From positions 1 to 10,496 of the forward strand of contig JAJCYJ010000357.1 in assembly GCA_029262975.1 (NCBI GenBank): 10,496 bases of DNA, read 5' to 3'. Below, piece after piece: positions 1 to 8,772 of this stretch; within the stretch, counting starts at the first letter, position 1, and the number at the start of each line of letters is the position of its first letter. The notes beneath the pieces were generated by a model. That model did not search any database, was not told the DNA's origin, and saw nothing but the letters and a program-made list of their open reading frames with translations. Source of the DNA: Saprospiraceae bacterium. Its GTDB lineage: Bacteria; Bacteroidota; Bacteroidia; Chitinophagales; Saprospiraceae. A program made the translations under genes and the position numbers.

Positions 1-3000
1 GCCCGATTTCTCGGTGGAAATGAAGCCGGATTAGTTATGTATCTGTACATAGGTGAAGGGAAAGGAGGATTTGCTTACGACTTGGCTCGATTCAATAATT
101 CCTATTATAAAAATCATGCAATGCTTGGGGCCGGTATCGTGTGGGATAACACGGAAAATCCATCTTCAGATGGAATTCGATTAACCGACATTATTTCAGT
201 TGCAACATATACCAATATCTCTGGAAACTACAATCTTGTCGTTCCTTATGGAGGGGCCGGCCAAAACTTTGTTATTACACCTGTCTTAAATATCCATGAA
301 TTTTTACCTCCAACTACAGGGGTTTTTCTGGGGGATGGATCCTCCGTTCAGAATGGAGTCAACTTCACCGACAATTCTTCCTTTGAAATGACCGGTAATG
401 TTTTATTCAAAAATATGACCTGTGGTGTAAAAGATGTATTAATCAATATCGATGGCGTGCCGGCTCAGAACAACTCAGGAGTCATACTGACAGATGCGGA
501 TGGGAAATTTTCTGTTAATGTCCCCATAGGTCCACATGTCATAACCCTATCCAAAAATGGTCATGTCTTTTCTCAAGGACGCTTTCCACAAGATGGAGAA
601 TTTGATTTCCAGGCACCGGTTTACGAAGAAGAATTTATTGATTCGACATTAAGGAAAGTTATCGGAAGGGTAGTAGGAGGTACAAGAGAGCAAGCTAAAC
701 CTCAAGGACTGAACAGATCAATTAATAACATCGGCGTTGCCAGTCTAACTTTTGATCCTACAGCTACATGTGGTTGGAGGTATAGCGAAACTGAAATATT
801 CCCTGTACGCCAGGATTCCACTATTTATACAGATACGTTGACTGGAGAATTCGTTGTTGAAATGCCCCCGCTAAATTTCAATGTTATAAATGTTGGAAAT
901 GTGGGTTTCATGCCACCCAACGAAAATCTGAGTTTGGTCAATAAGCAAGTCATCCAGACAATTATAGATACGGTCTATGTTGAGGGAACAACCATTATCG
1001 AAAGAATAGATTCAGTATCATACAATGCCAAGTTACAATTTGTAAAACGGAACCAGCCCGAGATTGATGTAACCGACTCGGAAGGTGTCAGCCCGATAAA
1101 ATCAGATGAAGAATATATCTATTTCCATGAAGCTTATGGACGTGATACCTTCCCTTTAACTCCCGTAAATCCATTTCCATTCCCCGTTTTTACGCAGAAT
1201 AAAAGATATACCACACTGATATCGACTTTTGAGAGATACATTAACAATGATGACCCTGGCAATCCAATTACAGATAAGGTTCCTGTCTTAGACGGTGTTA
1301 TTACTATAACGAATGAATTGGCTGCGGATAATGCGGCAGTTATTAACCTGACAAATGCTAACGGATATGACGGAGACACCTTGTACACTTTTGTGGGAGG
1401 TAACCCTAATTTAACTACTGATGGTACAGTCAACAGTTTTACGAAAGAGTTTCGGGTAGACCTGACTGCAGGTCCAAACAGTACAAGCTGGCAACCCATC
1501 TACAAGGGTTATTTATTGGGGACCCAGGATGTTGCACAAGCAGATTTTGCTGTCAATGGACCTTCCCTTGTTTCTTATATTCTTAGAGACCCACCGGGCA
1601 GTCAGAGTTTTGCTCAAAGATCTTTGGAAACAAGCACAACTTCAGAAAGCCGATATGAATGGAACGTAGGTGGTGCCGGAAGTTCAAGTTTGGTTATCGC
1701 AGCTGGTCCTGCATTCGAATTAGGCATCGGTTATTCAACAAAAACCGAAGTTGTATCGAATATCAATGTAGGATTATCAAATAGTATTTCTGGCGGTCAA
1801 GGCGGTGCATTAATTGAGAAAATTGTGAATACTGATACGTGGACTACTAGCAGCGATCCCTTATTAGCGGGTCCTCAGTCTGATCTTTTTATAGGATCCT
1901 CGGATGTATTTCTTTTCGGAGTGTCCACATCATTCATATTTACCCCAGACAGTACTTGCGTCAATCAGACCATCACCTGTTTCAATGATATTCCTCCGTT
2001 CCCGGGAAATTACAGGGCGGCTACAGTCAGAAGATTGGCCCTGGCAAGGAGTGATATTGCCACAGATTTTATATTACCCAGGTGGAAAATTGAAACGGAT
2101 GAGATACCTGATCTGATAGAACAGAGAAATATTCTTCTTGCGACCAGCCCAGACTATAACGCTTTGCTACCCTTCGACCATCCTTGTTATGGCATTAATA
2201 ATGATGATCCGGGATTAGGTACTTCAGCATGTCCCAATACAATAGAAGGTACCGGAAATCCACAGAATACGTCCTTGGAGGATCGAGCCGGACAGAGTTA
2301 TATTTTTAATACTTCCGATCCGACAAGAATAGATTCTGTTCGCATTTGGAATCAAAGTATCCGGTTATGGCGCGAAGCTTTGGCTATGGATGAACAACAA
2401 AAGTTGGAGGCCATTCAACGCGGTGAGCCTGAAATAAATAACAAGACTTTTGCCGGAGCCAGTGGTTCATTTAGCAGTTCCGTTAGCAATGGAATATCAG
2501 TTGTTAACCAGCAACAGTTCGAATTTGCCTTTGCTCAAAACTTATCTGTAAAATTAGGAATCATCATTGGAGGTATTGGAGGAGTCGATGAACATCATTT
2601 TTCGATAACTCAGAATCGAAGTAGCCAAAATATACAGACTGCTGACTCTACACATACTGTGAGCTTTACCCTTGCAGATGATAGCGAGTACGATGATTTT
2701 ACAGTTGATGTTCATTCAGGCGGAGCTCTCGGTAGTCCGATTTTTAATGTGCTGGGAGGAAGGACATCTTGTCCACACGAGGGTCCATTTATAAGTAAAT
2801 ATTATCAACCAGGATCAGTATTAAGCGCAGGTACGATACAATTAGAACAACCTGAAATATTGATTTCTCCTTCTATACTTTATAATGTCCCACAAGATCA
2901 ACAAGGGATCTTTCAAATGACCTTACGCAATAATAATCAAGTTGGTGAAGCCTGGGAGTATGCGACACAAATAAATAATACAACCAATCCAAATAGCCTT

Positions 3001-6000
3001 AGTGTAAGTATCGGTACCTCGCCTAACTTGACATCGACATGGGTGCTTCCACCTATTGGGCAACCAGGGGGGTCTTTCACACGAGATTTTTCAGTTGGTA
3101 TTGGAACGGCCTACCAAAATGATAGTATCATGGTGCTCATGCATTCCACTTGCCAATACCAGGCAGGACAAAGTGCAGAACCTGATATCGTTGATACCGC
3201 CTATTTCAGTATACATTTCATTCCAGGCTGTACAGATATTTCAATGCCTCTGCCAGGAGATCAATGGGTCTTTAATAACTCCTTTAATAATGTTATGTCC
3301 CTCAGGGCAGATGACTATGATATCAACTACTTGAATCTTGATTTTATACGATTGGAATACAAACCTTCGAGTCAGCCTGATTGGTTTACACTTGAAACTT
3401 ATCATAAAGATTCTTCTATCTTATTAACCAATCCTGCAGCTTCAATAATTCCGACATCTGCTGCATATACTTCCTATGATTGGAATATGAATATATTTGG
3501 CTTGCCTGATGGAGAATATGACCTGAGAGCTATTTCTGACTGCCAGTTGGCGATCGAAGAATCACCCGTTTATCGTGGATATATCGATCGTATTAATCCA
3601 CATGCTTTTGGCACCCCGAGCCCAGGTGATGGAATCCTGGATCCCGAAGATGACATTTTAATCAAGTTTAATGAAGACATAGATTTTGGTTCTGTTAGCC
3701 CGTTAAATATCAATGTCAGAGGTGTCGTTAATGGAACAACACTAAGTGAAAATGCGAGTATAAGATTTGATGGAGTGGATGCTTATGGACTGATTCCACA
3801 GTACCAATTGCAAAAAAGAGATTTTACAATCGAGTTTTGGCTAAAGAGAGATCGGTTTGGCATTGAGGAGGTAATCCTGAACCAAGGTGCATCCCAAACG
3901 GATCAGCTTTTGATCAGTTTTAATGCTGACAATACGCTTCACTTTCAATTGGGAGATCGCATAGGCAATGGAGAGATTCCGGTTACTGACAATCGTTGGC
4001 ATCATTATGCTATTTCTTATGATCGTACCCGTTCGCGTGTTTTGACTTCGATTGACAACGCAGATCCTGAGGTATATATCAATAACTTCCAGGTTGATTA
4101 TAATTCTACAGGACCTATATATGTTGGAAAGCCTATAGCCGAAGGGATGACACCTTTTCAAGGAAATATCAGGGAATTGAGACTCTGGAATATCGCTCGG
4201 AAATTAGTTGAGATAGCGCCAAAATCCACACAGATTTTGAGTGGTAGGGAAGCAGGGTTAATCGGTAATTGGCCAATGAATGAGGTCTATGGAGACCGTG
4301 CCTTTGACAAGGTTAGATCAAGACATATGTTGTTACACGGAGCAACCTGGTCTGTAGATCCGCAAAGTTTTTCATATATGTTCGATGGTTCTTCTGATTC
4401 ATTGAGAGTAGTTGAAGCTGGACAACTATCACTGACTGATGAAGCTGATCTTACTTTTGAAATGTGGATTAAGACACCTGGAAATGGCCAAAAGATGACA
4501 GTTTTATCTAACGGATCATCTGCATCAGGAGAACCCTATTGGGATCTTTATCTTAACAGCGCTGGAAATTTTGTTGTGGCCAACAATGGAAATGAATTGA
4601 TTGCCCCAACAATACTAACAGATAATCTATGGCACCATATTGCCGTTGTAGTTGAACGCACACGCTCAGTTTCTATCTATCATAATGGCACTCTTGTAAC
4701 TGATGGCAATGCGTCCTTATTTACTTCTTTTGGAGGGCCTTCTTTGTATTTAGGAGTGTTAGGTGTTCAGAACAATAATGTCGTGGATTATTCAGACTTT
4801 TTCCTAGGAAAGCTGGACGATGTCCGAATTTGGAATTTGAAAAGAAAAGAGGAACAAATTCAAAGAGATTTTGTCAATCAACTTCGAGGTGATGAATTAG
4901 GATTGATTGCTTACTACCCATTTGATGAGTATTCGGAAGCTAACAATATTTACACTACAAGCTTAAAAGATGTGAGCAGTAACTCATTCGATTTGAGTCC
5001 AGTTGGTATTAGTAACATGTTTTCATCAGTGACACCATTAATGAAAATCCCCCGACGGATAGAAAACCTTGCTTTTGACTTTTCAATTAATGGCGATGAA
5101 ATGATCATTGAACCGGATATCGCAGCCAATTTAATTGAAAATGTCACTTTGGATATAACAGTAGCAGGAGTGAGGGATATTGCGGGAAACACAATGTCTT
5201 CGGCCGAAACCTGGATCGCTTATGTCAATAAGAATCAAGTTTTTTGGGAAACTGAATATTTGAATTTAGAAAAAAATGTAGATGGCTCTTTAAGTTTTAC
5301 AGCCACGATTAAAAATACGGGAGGAAGACAAGAACAATATACAATTAGTAATCTTCCTTCGTGGCTAGTGGTAAATTCCTCCAGCGGAACAATTGAGCCT
5401 AACAGTGTCAAGGATCTTACTTTTACTATTCTTCCAGGCATAAATATCGGTGAATATGAGCAGGATATCTTTGTCTCCACCGCAAGTTTTGGATTCAATG
5501 AGCGATTGCTTATTGACCTGAAAGTATTTGAGGATCCTCCGCTGTGGATCGTCAATCCGGATAACTTCTCATTTAATATGAATATTACGGGACAATTCAT
5601 TGTTAATGATGTAATAAGTACGGATGTTGAAGACATAGTATCCGTCTGGGTAAATAATGAACTTCGCGGCTTTGCCAATATCGAATTCGATCAGCCATCA
5701 GGAAAGTATCTTGTCTTCCTTACCATCTTTAGCAATCTCAATGTTCCGGGATCAGAACTTTTAGAATTTAGAGCCTGGGATGCCAGTAGAGGAAATGTAT
5801 TGGTTGGCTTAGAACCTTCGACTTTCTATTTTATAAATAACGGATTCATGGGGACATTATCAGAACCTATCCCTGTCAATGCGACGATTCTTGCCGAGCG
5901 TTCATACTTTTTAAATGCAGGATGGAATTGGATATCATTTCCGTTAGCTTCGCTGACACTTGATGATGTTGAGCAAACGCTTACTGATCTGTCTCCGGGT

Positions 6001-7044
6001 GTTGGGGACCAGGTGAAAAGTGAGACTAGTTTTATTGTTTTTGATGGGACATCCTGGCAGGGTAATATTGCCAAATTTAATACGAATAAAGGATTCAAAA
6101 TCAAAATGTCTTCACGAGATACTTTCACTTATTCTGGCAATTTTTTAAGTCCATCTGATGAACCTATTACCATTAATGAAGGATGGAATTGGATCGGTGC
6201 TAAAAGTGAATTTAATGTAGATGTTCCTACTGTGCTCAATTCTTTGCAAAATCTTCAGACCGGAGATCTTATAAAAGGGCAACAGAGCTATGCACAATTT
6301 GATAGTCTATTTGGGTGGAGCGGTAGTCTTGACTTTCTCGAGCCTCAGAAAGGCTATATGCTTTATTATAATACTAATGGTGTTCTATATTATCCAGGGA
6401 ATGGATCTTCGGCTCAGAGCCCCGACCCAATGAGATCGGTCGCGAAGTCTGGTAAACAACGAATACACTCAAAAAGTGCAGGATATGAGCCTGGAGAATA
6501 CAGCTCAACCATGTCGCTCACCGCAGAAATTGAAGAATGCCTGGTTATTGATTCGACAGGAGCGCCATTGGACTTATCAGAATGGCAATTAGGTGCATTT
6601 GCAGGCTCAGAGATCAGAGGTATTGTGCACGCAAAATGGGAGACTGCAGTGAATAAGTATATCTACTATCTCAGCATCGAAGGGGATGAAACAACCCCAC
6701 TTTCTTTCAAGCTTATAAATGTCACAAACGGAACAATCATTACACTCCATCAAGGGTTGACTTATAATGTAAATCAAATCACAGGATCTGCCAGAACACC
6801 TTTTAGTTTTACTTGTGCAGCGCTTTTGGAATGCCTGGAAGTGGTGGTCTATAGTACAGAGGATATCGATAATAGCCAGTCACAGATTTCTAAAAGTGCC
6901 GAATTGAGATTTCAATCAGATGCCACCTTGCCAGCAGGAATAATATTCCGATTTTCGGCGGGACAGGAAATAGAGTTATTAAATGGTTTTGAAACTGAAT
7001 TGGGCGCAACAATGGAAGCCTTCATGGAATCCTGTAATAATTAG
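1..7044 (+). CDS. Giant multi-domain secreted adhesion-type protein (5'-truncated by window edge)
   Basis: The frame is open from base 1 to a TAG at 7042-7044 (2347 codons) without interruption. The ATG at 37 is not a credible start: no signal peptide follows it and the frame continues upstream. Domains, counting codon 1 at base 1: carboxypeptidase-regulatory-like domain about 121-196 (TDADGKFSV, then PHVITLSKNGH); an unnamed middle region about 500-1080; SbsA/Big_5-type Ig-like half 1201-1250; LamG jelly-roll 1 about 1251-1400 and LamG 2 about 1456-1620 (WHHYAISYDRTRS and WHHIAVVVERTRS); second Ig half 1691-1741 (VRDIAGNTM); BACON-like domain 1747-1845 (SWLVVNSSSGTI); AF/RG module 1846-1963; two GWNWI repeats 1971-2135; second AF/RG module 2166-2273; C-terminal module 2299-2347 ending ESCNN. 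LamG and Ig domains usually bind glycans or proteins, so a surface adhesin or matrix protein is inferred. No enzymatic domain was recognised. It is followed after 5 bases by a gene sharing its modules. Confidence 0.93.
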   Translation, partial: ARFLGGNEAGLVMYLYIGEGKGGFAYDLARFNNSYYKNHAMLGAGIVWDNTENPSSDGIRLTDIISVATYTNISGNYNLVVPYGGAGQNFVITPVLNIHEFLPPTTGVFLGDGSSVQNGVNFTDNSSFEMTGNVLFKNMTCGVKDVLINIDGVPAQNNSGVILTDADGKFSVNVPIGPHVITLSKNGHVFSQGRFPQDGEFDFQAPVYEEEFIDSTLRKVIGRVVGGTREQAKPQGLNRSINNIGVASLTFDPTATCGWRYSETEIFPVRQDSTIYTDTLTGEFVVEMPPLNFNVINVGNVGFMPPNENLSLVNKQVIQTIIDTVYVEGTTIIERIDSVSYNAKLQFVKRNQPEIDVTDSEGVSPIKSDEEYIYFHEAYGRDTFPLTPVNPFPFPVFTQNKRYTTLISTFERYINNDDPGNPITDKVPVLDGVITITNELAADNAAVINLTNANGYDGDTLYTFVGGNPNLTTDGTVNSFTKEFRVDLTAGPNSTSWQPIYKGYLLGTQDVAQADFAVNGPSLVSYILRDPPGSQSFAQRSLETSTTSESRYEWNVGGAGSSSLVIAAGPAFELGIGYSTKTEVVSNINVGLSNSISGGQGGALIEKIVNTDTWTTSSDPLLAGPQSDLFIGSSDVFLFGVSTSFIFTPDSTCVNQTITCFNDIPPFPGNYRAATVRRLALARSDIATDFILPRWKIETDEIPDLIEQRNILLATSPDYNALLPFDHPCYGINNDDPGLGTSACPNTIEGTGNPQNTSLEDRAGQSYIFNTSDPTRIDSVRIWNQSIRLWREALAMDEQQKLEAIQRGEPEINNKTFAGASGSFSSSVSNGISVVNQQQFEFAFAQNLSVKLGIIIGGIGGVDEHHFSITQNRSSQNIQTADSTHTVSFTLADDSEYDDFTVDVHSGGALGSPIFNVLGGRTSCPHEGPFISKYYQPGSVLSAGTIQLEQPEILISPSILYNVPQDQQGIFQMTLRNNNQVGEAWEYATQINNTTNPNSLSVSIGTSPNLTSTWVLPPIGQPGGSFTRDFSVGIGTAYQNDSIMVLMHSTCQYQAGQSAEPDIVDTAYFSIHFIPGCTDISMPLPGDQWVFNNSFNNVMSLRADDYDINYLNLDFIRLEYKPSSQPDWFTLETYHKDSSILLTNPAASIIPTSAAYTSYDWNMNIFGLPDGEYDLRAISDCQLAIEESPVYRGYIDRINPHAFGTPSPGDGILDPEDDILIKFNEDIDFGSVSPLNINVRGVVNGTTLSENASIRFDGVDAYGLIPQYQLQKRDFTIEFWLKRDRFGIEEVILNQGASQTDQLLISFNADNTLHFQLGDRIGNGEIPVTDNRWHHYAISYDRTRSRVLTSIDNADPEVYINNFQVDYNSTGPIYVGKPIAEGMTPFQGNIRELRLWNIARKLVEIAPKSTQILSGREAGLIGNWPMNEVYGDRAFDKVRSRHMLLHGATWSVDPQSFSYMFDGSSDSLRVVEAGQLSLTDEADLTFEMWIKTPGNGQKMTVLSNGSSASGEPYWDLYLNSAGNFVVANNGNELIAPTILTDNLWHHIAVVVERTRSVSIYHNGTLVTDGNASLFTSFGGPSLYLGVLGVQNNNVVDYSDFFLGKLDDVRIWNLKRKEEQIQRDFVNQLRGDELGLIAYYPFDEYSEANNIYTTSLKDVSSNSFDLSPVGISNMFSSVTPLMKIPRRIENLAFDFSINGDEMIIEPDIAANLIENVTLDITVAGVRDIAGNTMSSAETWIAYVNKNQVFWETEYLNLEKNVDGSLSFTATIKNTGGRQEQYTISNLPSWLVVNSSSGTIEPNSVKDLTFTILPGINIGEYEQDIFVSTASFGFNERLLIDLKVFEDPPLWIVNPDNFSFNMNITGQFIVNDVISTDVEDIVSVWVNNELRGFANIEFDQPSGKYLVFLTIFSNLNVPGSELLEFRAWDASRGNVLVGLEPSTFYFINNGFMGTLSEPIPVNATILAERSYFLNAGWNWISFPLASLTLDDVEQTLTDLSPGVGDQVKSETSFIVFDGTSWQGNIAKFNTNKGFKIKMSSRDTFTYSGNFLSPSDEPITINEGWNWIGAKSEFNVDVPTVLNSLQNLQTGDLIKGQQSYAQFDSLFGWSGSLDFLEPQKGYMLYYNTNGVLYYPGNGSSAQSPDPMRSVAKSGKQRIHSKSAGYEPGEYSSTMSLTAEIEECLVIDSTGAPLDLSEWQLGAFAGSEIRGIVHAKWETAVNKYIYYLSIEGDETTPLSFKLINVTNGTIITLHQGLTYNVNQITGSARTPFSFTCAALLECLEVVVYSTEDIDNSQSQISKSAELRFQSDATLPAGIIFRFSAGQEIELLNGFETELGATMEAFMESCNN
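5536..5889 (+). repeat. AF/RG module, copy 1 (protein-level repeat)
   Basis: First of three diverged copies of a roughly 110-residue module. It opens PPLW, has EDIVSVWVNNELRG in its middle and LLEFRAWDASRGNVL near its end. The other copies are at 6496-6819 in the same gene and 7179-7505 in the next gene. The similarity is in protein pattern (W near the start, D-I-V-x-x-[FW], then RG, then a hydrophobic strand and an F/YDAS-like motif), not in DNA identity, so the duplication is old. I know the pattern from large secreted Bacteroidota proteins but cannot give a reliable family name. Confidence 0.65.
5911..6405 (+). repeat. Tandem GWNWI repeats (two units)
   Basis: Two consecutive units of about 80 residues inside the giant protein. 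Unit 1 begins at about 5911 (LNAGWNWISFPL) and unit 2 at about 6172 (INEGWNWIGAKS). Both go on with L-x-x-L, a G-D-x-[VI]-K turn, an F-D stretch with W-x-G, a KG[FY] motif (NKGFKIK, QKGYMLY) and finish in a Y-x-G-N motif (YSGNF, YPGNG). At DNA level only GGATGGAATTGGAT is identical, so this is a diverged duplication. Such repeats are commonly placed just before the C-terminal modules of secreted Bacteroidota proteins; their function is not known to me. Confidence 0.75.
6496..6819 (+). repeat. AF/RG module, copy 2 (protein-level repeat)
   Basis: Second copy of the module, between the GWNWI pair and the C-terminal tail of the giant protein. Key matches are YSSTMSLTAEI (compare LNSMIAIITI in the downstream gene), WQLGAFAGSEIRG (compare DIVAAFDLSGQIRG) and LSFKLINVTNGTI (compare IFFKVYDASTNKV). 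It is closer in pattern to the downstream gene's copy than to copy 1. Confidence 0.65.
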
Positions 7045-7049
7045 AAATT

Positions 7050-8597
7050 GTGAAGATGAAAGAGATAAAATCAAGTCGAAGAAATAATATAGTTTCAATG
7101 CTCAGTATGACAACAAACAAATGGAATTTTTTAATCATTTTTTCGATTTTTCATATGAATTCAATACTGAGCCAACCACCTGATTGGACTGCTCCAACGG
7201 GTATGCTTAATTCTATGATAGCAATTATTACAATTTCAGATGAATGTGTTCCGTCTGCAGACGAAGGGGACATAGTGGCTGCTTTTGATTTATCAGGACA
7301 AATTAGAGGAGTTGACACTACAAATATTGATAATAGAGCATTCCTCACTATTTACAGTAATGGAGAAGGAGAGGATATTTTCTTTAAGGTATACGACGCC
7401 AGTACAAATAAGGTGTACAACATCTATGATGTTATCACCACTTTTACGGGCGATGGATCAATTGGTATTCCGCCTGATGCTCCGTTAATTTTGAATTTTG
7501 ATAGCAATCCACAAGGGGTAGATGCAGGTTCTGATCAGGAAATTTGGAATAACAATAGCACCAATCTTGCTGCAATCGGTGACGGCCATTGGACAATGAT
7601 CGAGGGTATTGGCGGCAGTTTGAACAATTCTAATATACCCAATTCCAACTTTACAGGTATCCCGGGTAACAGATATATATTAGCGTGGACACTTAATGAT
7701 ACGGGCGGTTGTATCGGTGAGACAGATGAAGTTGAAGTTGTATTCGTCATTGATGAATCCGAAAATAACCCGACAACATGCGGCGATGGTTTGGATAATG
7801 ATGGCGATGGTCTTACCGATTGTAATGATGGAGATTGTGGTCGACCCGTAGTTACGGGTATTATAATTACGGATCCAACACCTGTAAATTGCACAAGTAC
7901 AGCGCCAGACGGATCATTTGAAATTGTTCATACTGGTGCTGATTTATTCAGTTTGGACCTAGGCCAAACAAGCCAGGCATCAGCTGTTTTTTCTAATTTA
8001 GAAGCAGGCATATATGAAGTCTGGATGCAGAACAATATAGCAGGATGTATTGAGATTATCTCGGTAACACTGGAGAATAATTATAATCCGCTGGATGTAG
8101 TTGGTGAAATAGAAATTGTAGGCCCTGATTTTGTTTGTGCCAGCACCAATGACGTCATATTTGAGTTGAGTGATTTGCCTGCCTTGGGCACTATTGATTG
8201 GACTTATACAGGTGCGAATGTTCAAATTAGTGAAAATGGATTTGGCGCGAATCTTGACTTTGGAAATGGTGCTACTGGTGGCTTGTTAATTGCAAACTTA
8301 ACGGAAGATTGTGGAATTCTCGCAGACACATTGATAATCATAATTTCTGACCCTGCATTGTGTGTTATCGCTAATTGCCCCAAATCAGCAGAAATCACTA
8401 CTCCAATTATCGATGCCCCGGGCGCACCACATGTCTACAGGGCAAGTGCTGAATTGACCCTCAATGTTCAAATTATGATGCATGATTATCAGTTTTCAGG
8501 TGGCACGGAAGTTCAATTTTCGAATGGCTTTGAAATTGGTATTGGAAGCAATTTAGTGGTTGAAATCAGGGATTGTGAACTGCCAATTTCAAATTAA
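7050..8597 (+). CDS. Secreted multi-domain protein with Ca-type DNDGDG motif, SprB-like and PKD-like domains
   Basis: 515 codons if GTG 7050 is used. ATG 7056, 7098 or 7107 are alternatives, and the last two give a more usual signal-peptide length. A signal peptide is visible at about residues 20-42 (NKW, then hydrophobic FLIIFSIF, then ILSQ). Order: AF/RG module 44-152 (DIVAAF, IRG, FKVYDAS), matching two modules of the upstream gene; an AGSDQ domain 156-238 (GDGHW, ILAWTLNDTGGC); an acidic Cys motif 244-263 (DNDGDGLTDCNDGDC), resembling thrombospondin type-3-like calcium sites; a SprB-like repeat 265-345 (LEAGIYEVWMQNNIAGC); a PKD-like domain 353-438; and a C-terminal module 464-515 (SAEL, NGFEIGIGS, IRDC) like the tail of the upstream protein. 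It starts 5 bases after the upstream stop with no terminator between, so co-transcription is likely. A role as an exported, calcium-stabilised surface or matrix protein is inferred; no enzyme signature is seen. Confidence 0.92.
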   Translation: MKMKEIKSSRRNNIVSMLSMTTNKWNFLIIFSIFHMNSILSQPPDWTAPTGMLNSMIAIITISDECVPSADEGDIVAAFDLSGQIRGVDTTNIDNRAFLTIYSNGEGEDIFFKVYDASTNKVYNIYDVITTFTGDGSIGIPPDAPLILNFDSNPQGVDAGSDQEIWNNNSTNLAAIGDGHWTMIEGIGGSLNNSNIPNSNFTGIPGNRYILAWTLNDTGGCIGETDEVEVVFVIDESENNPTTCGDGLDNDGDGLTDCNDGDCGRPVVTGIIITDPTPVNCTSTAPDGSFEIVHTGADLFSLDLGQTSQASAVFSNLEAGIYEVWMQNNIAGCIEIISVTLENNYNPLDVVGEIEIVGPDFVCASTNDVIFELSDLPALGTIDWTYTGANVQISENGFGANLDFGNGATGGLLIANLTEDCGILADTLIIIISDPALCVIANCPKSAEITTPIIDAPGAPHVYRASAELTLNVQIMMHDYQFSGGTEVQFSNGFEIGIGSNLVVEIRDCELPISN

Positions 8598-8625
8598 TGC
8601 ATAAATTTTTGATAGCGGGTAAATG

Positions 8626-8680
8626 GAAAGAGATTTAACACCATGGGGAATATTTTGAGGCAGAAATCTCTTTTAGTTTT
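8626..8680 (+). terminator. Candidate intrinsic terminator after the two-gene unit
   Basis: AAAGAGATTT (8627-8636) pairs perfectly with AAATCTCTTT (8664-8673); a G-U pair (8626/8674) can extend the stem. The loop is long (27 bases) and the stem is AT-rich. The right arm runs into TTTTAGTTTT, a broken U-tract, on the plus strand. It lies about 30 bases after the stop at 8597, as expected for the end of the unit. The long loop and poor GC content make this a moderate call. Confidence 0.5.
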
Positions 8681-8772
8681 GATGTATATACAGGTTTTGA
8701 TGAATGTGCCATTTCCAATATTTTGAAGAACATCAATTTCACGATTAAAGTGTTGATCCAGCAATAAAAACT

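Noticed and set aside
37..39. ATG at 37 as the start of the giant gene
   Set aside because: The frame is open upstream to base 1 and no signal peptide follows, although the protein is clearly extracellular. The real start is outside the window.
1134..1499. Minus-strand open frames inside the two large genes (also near 3841-4161, 5235-5678, 7535-7894)
   Set aside because: They lie opposite continuous, domain-bearing plus-strand coding sequence and show no recognisable protein features.
8639..8767. Open stretch of about 42 codons (EAEISFSFDVYTGFDECA...) on plus, and a 50-codon stretch on minus over the same DNA
   Set aside because: The plus stretch has no start codon and overlaps the hairpin; neither resembles a family I know. 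It might be a decayed gene fragment but cannot be supported.
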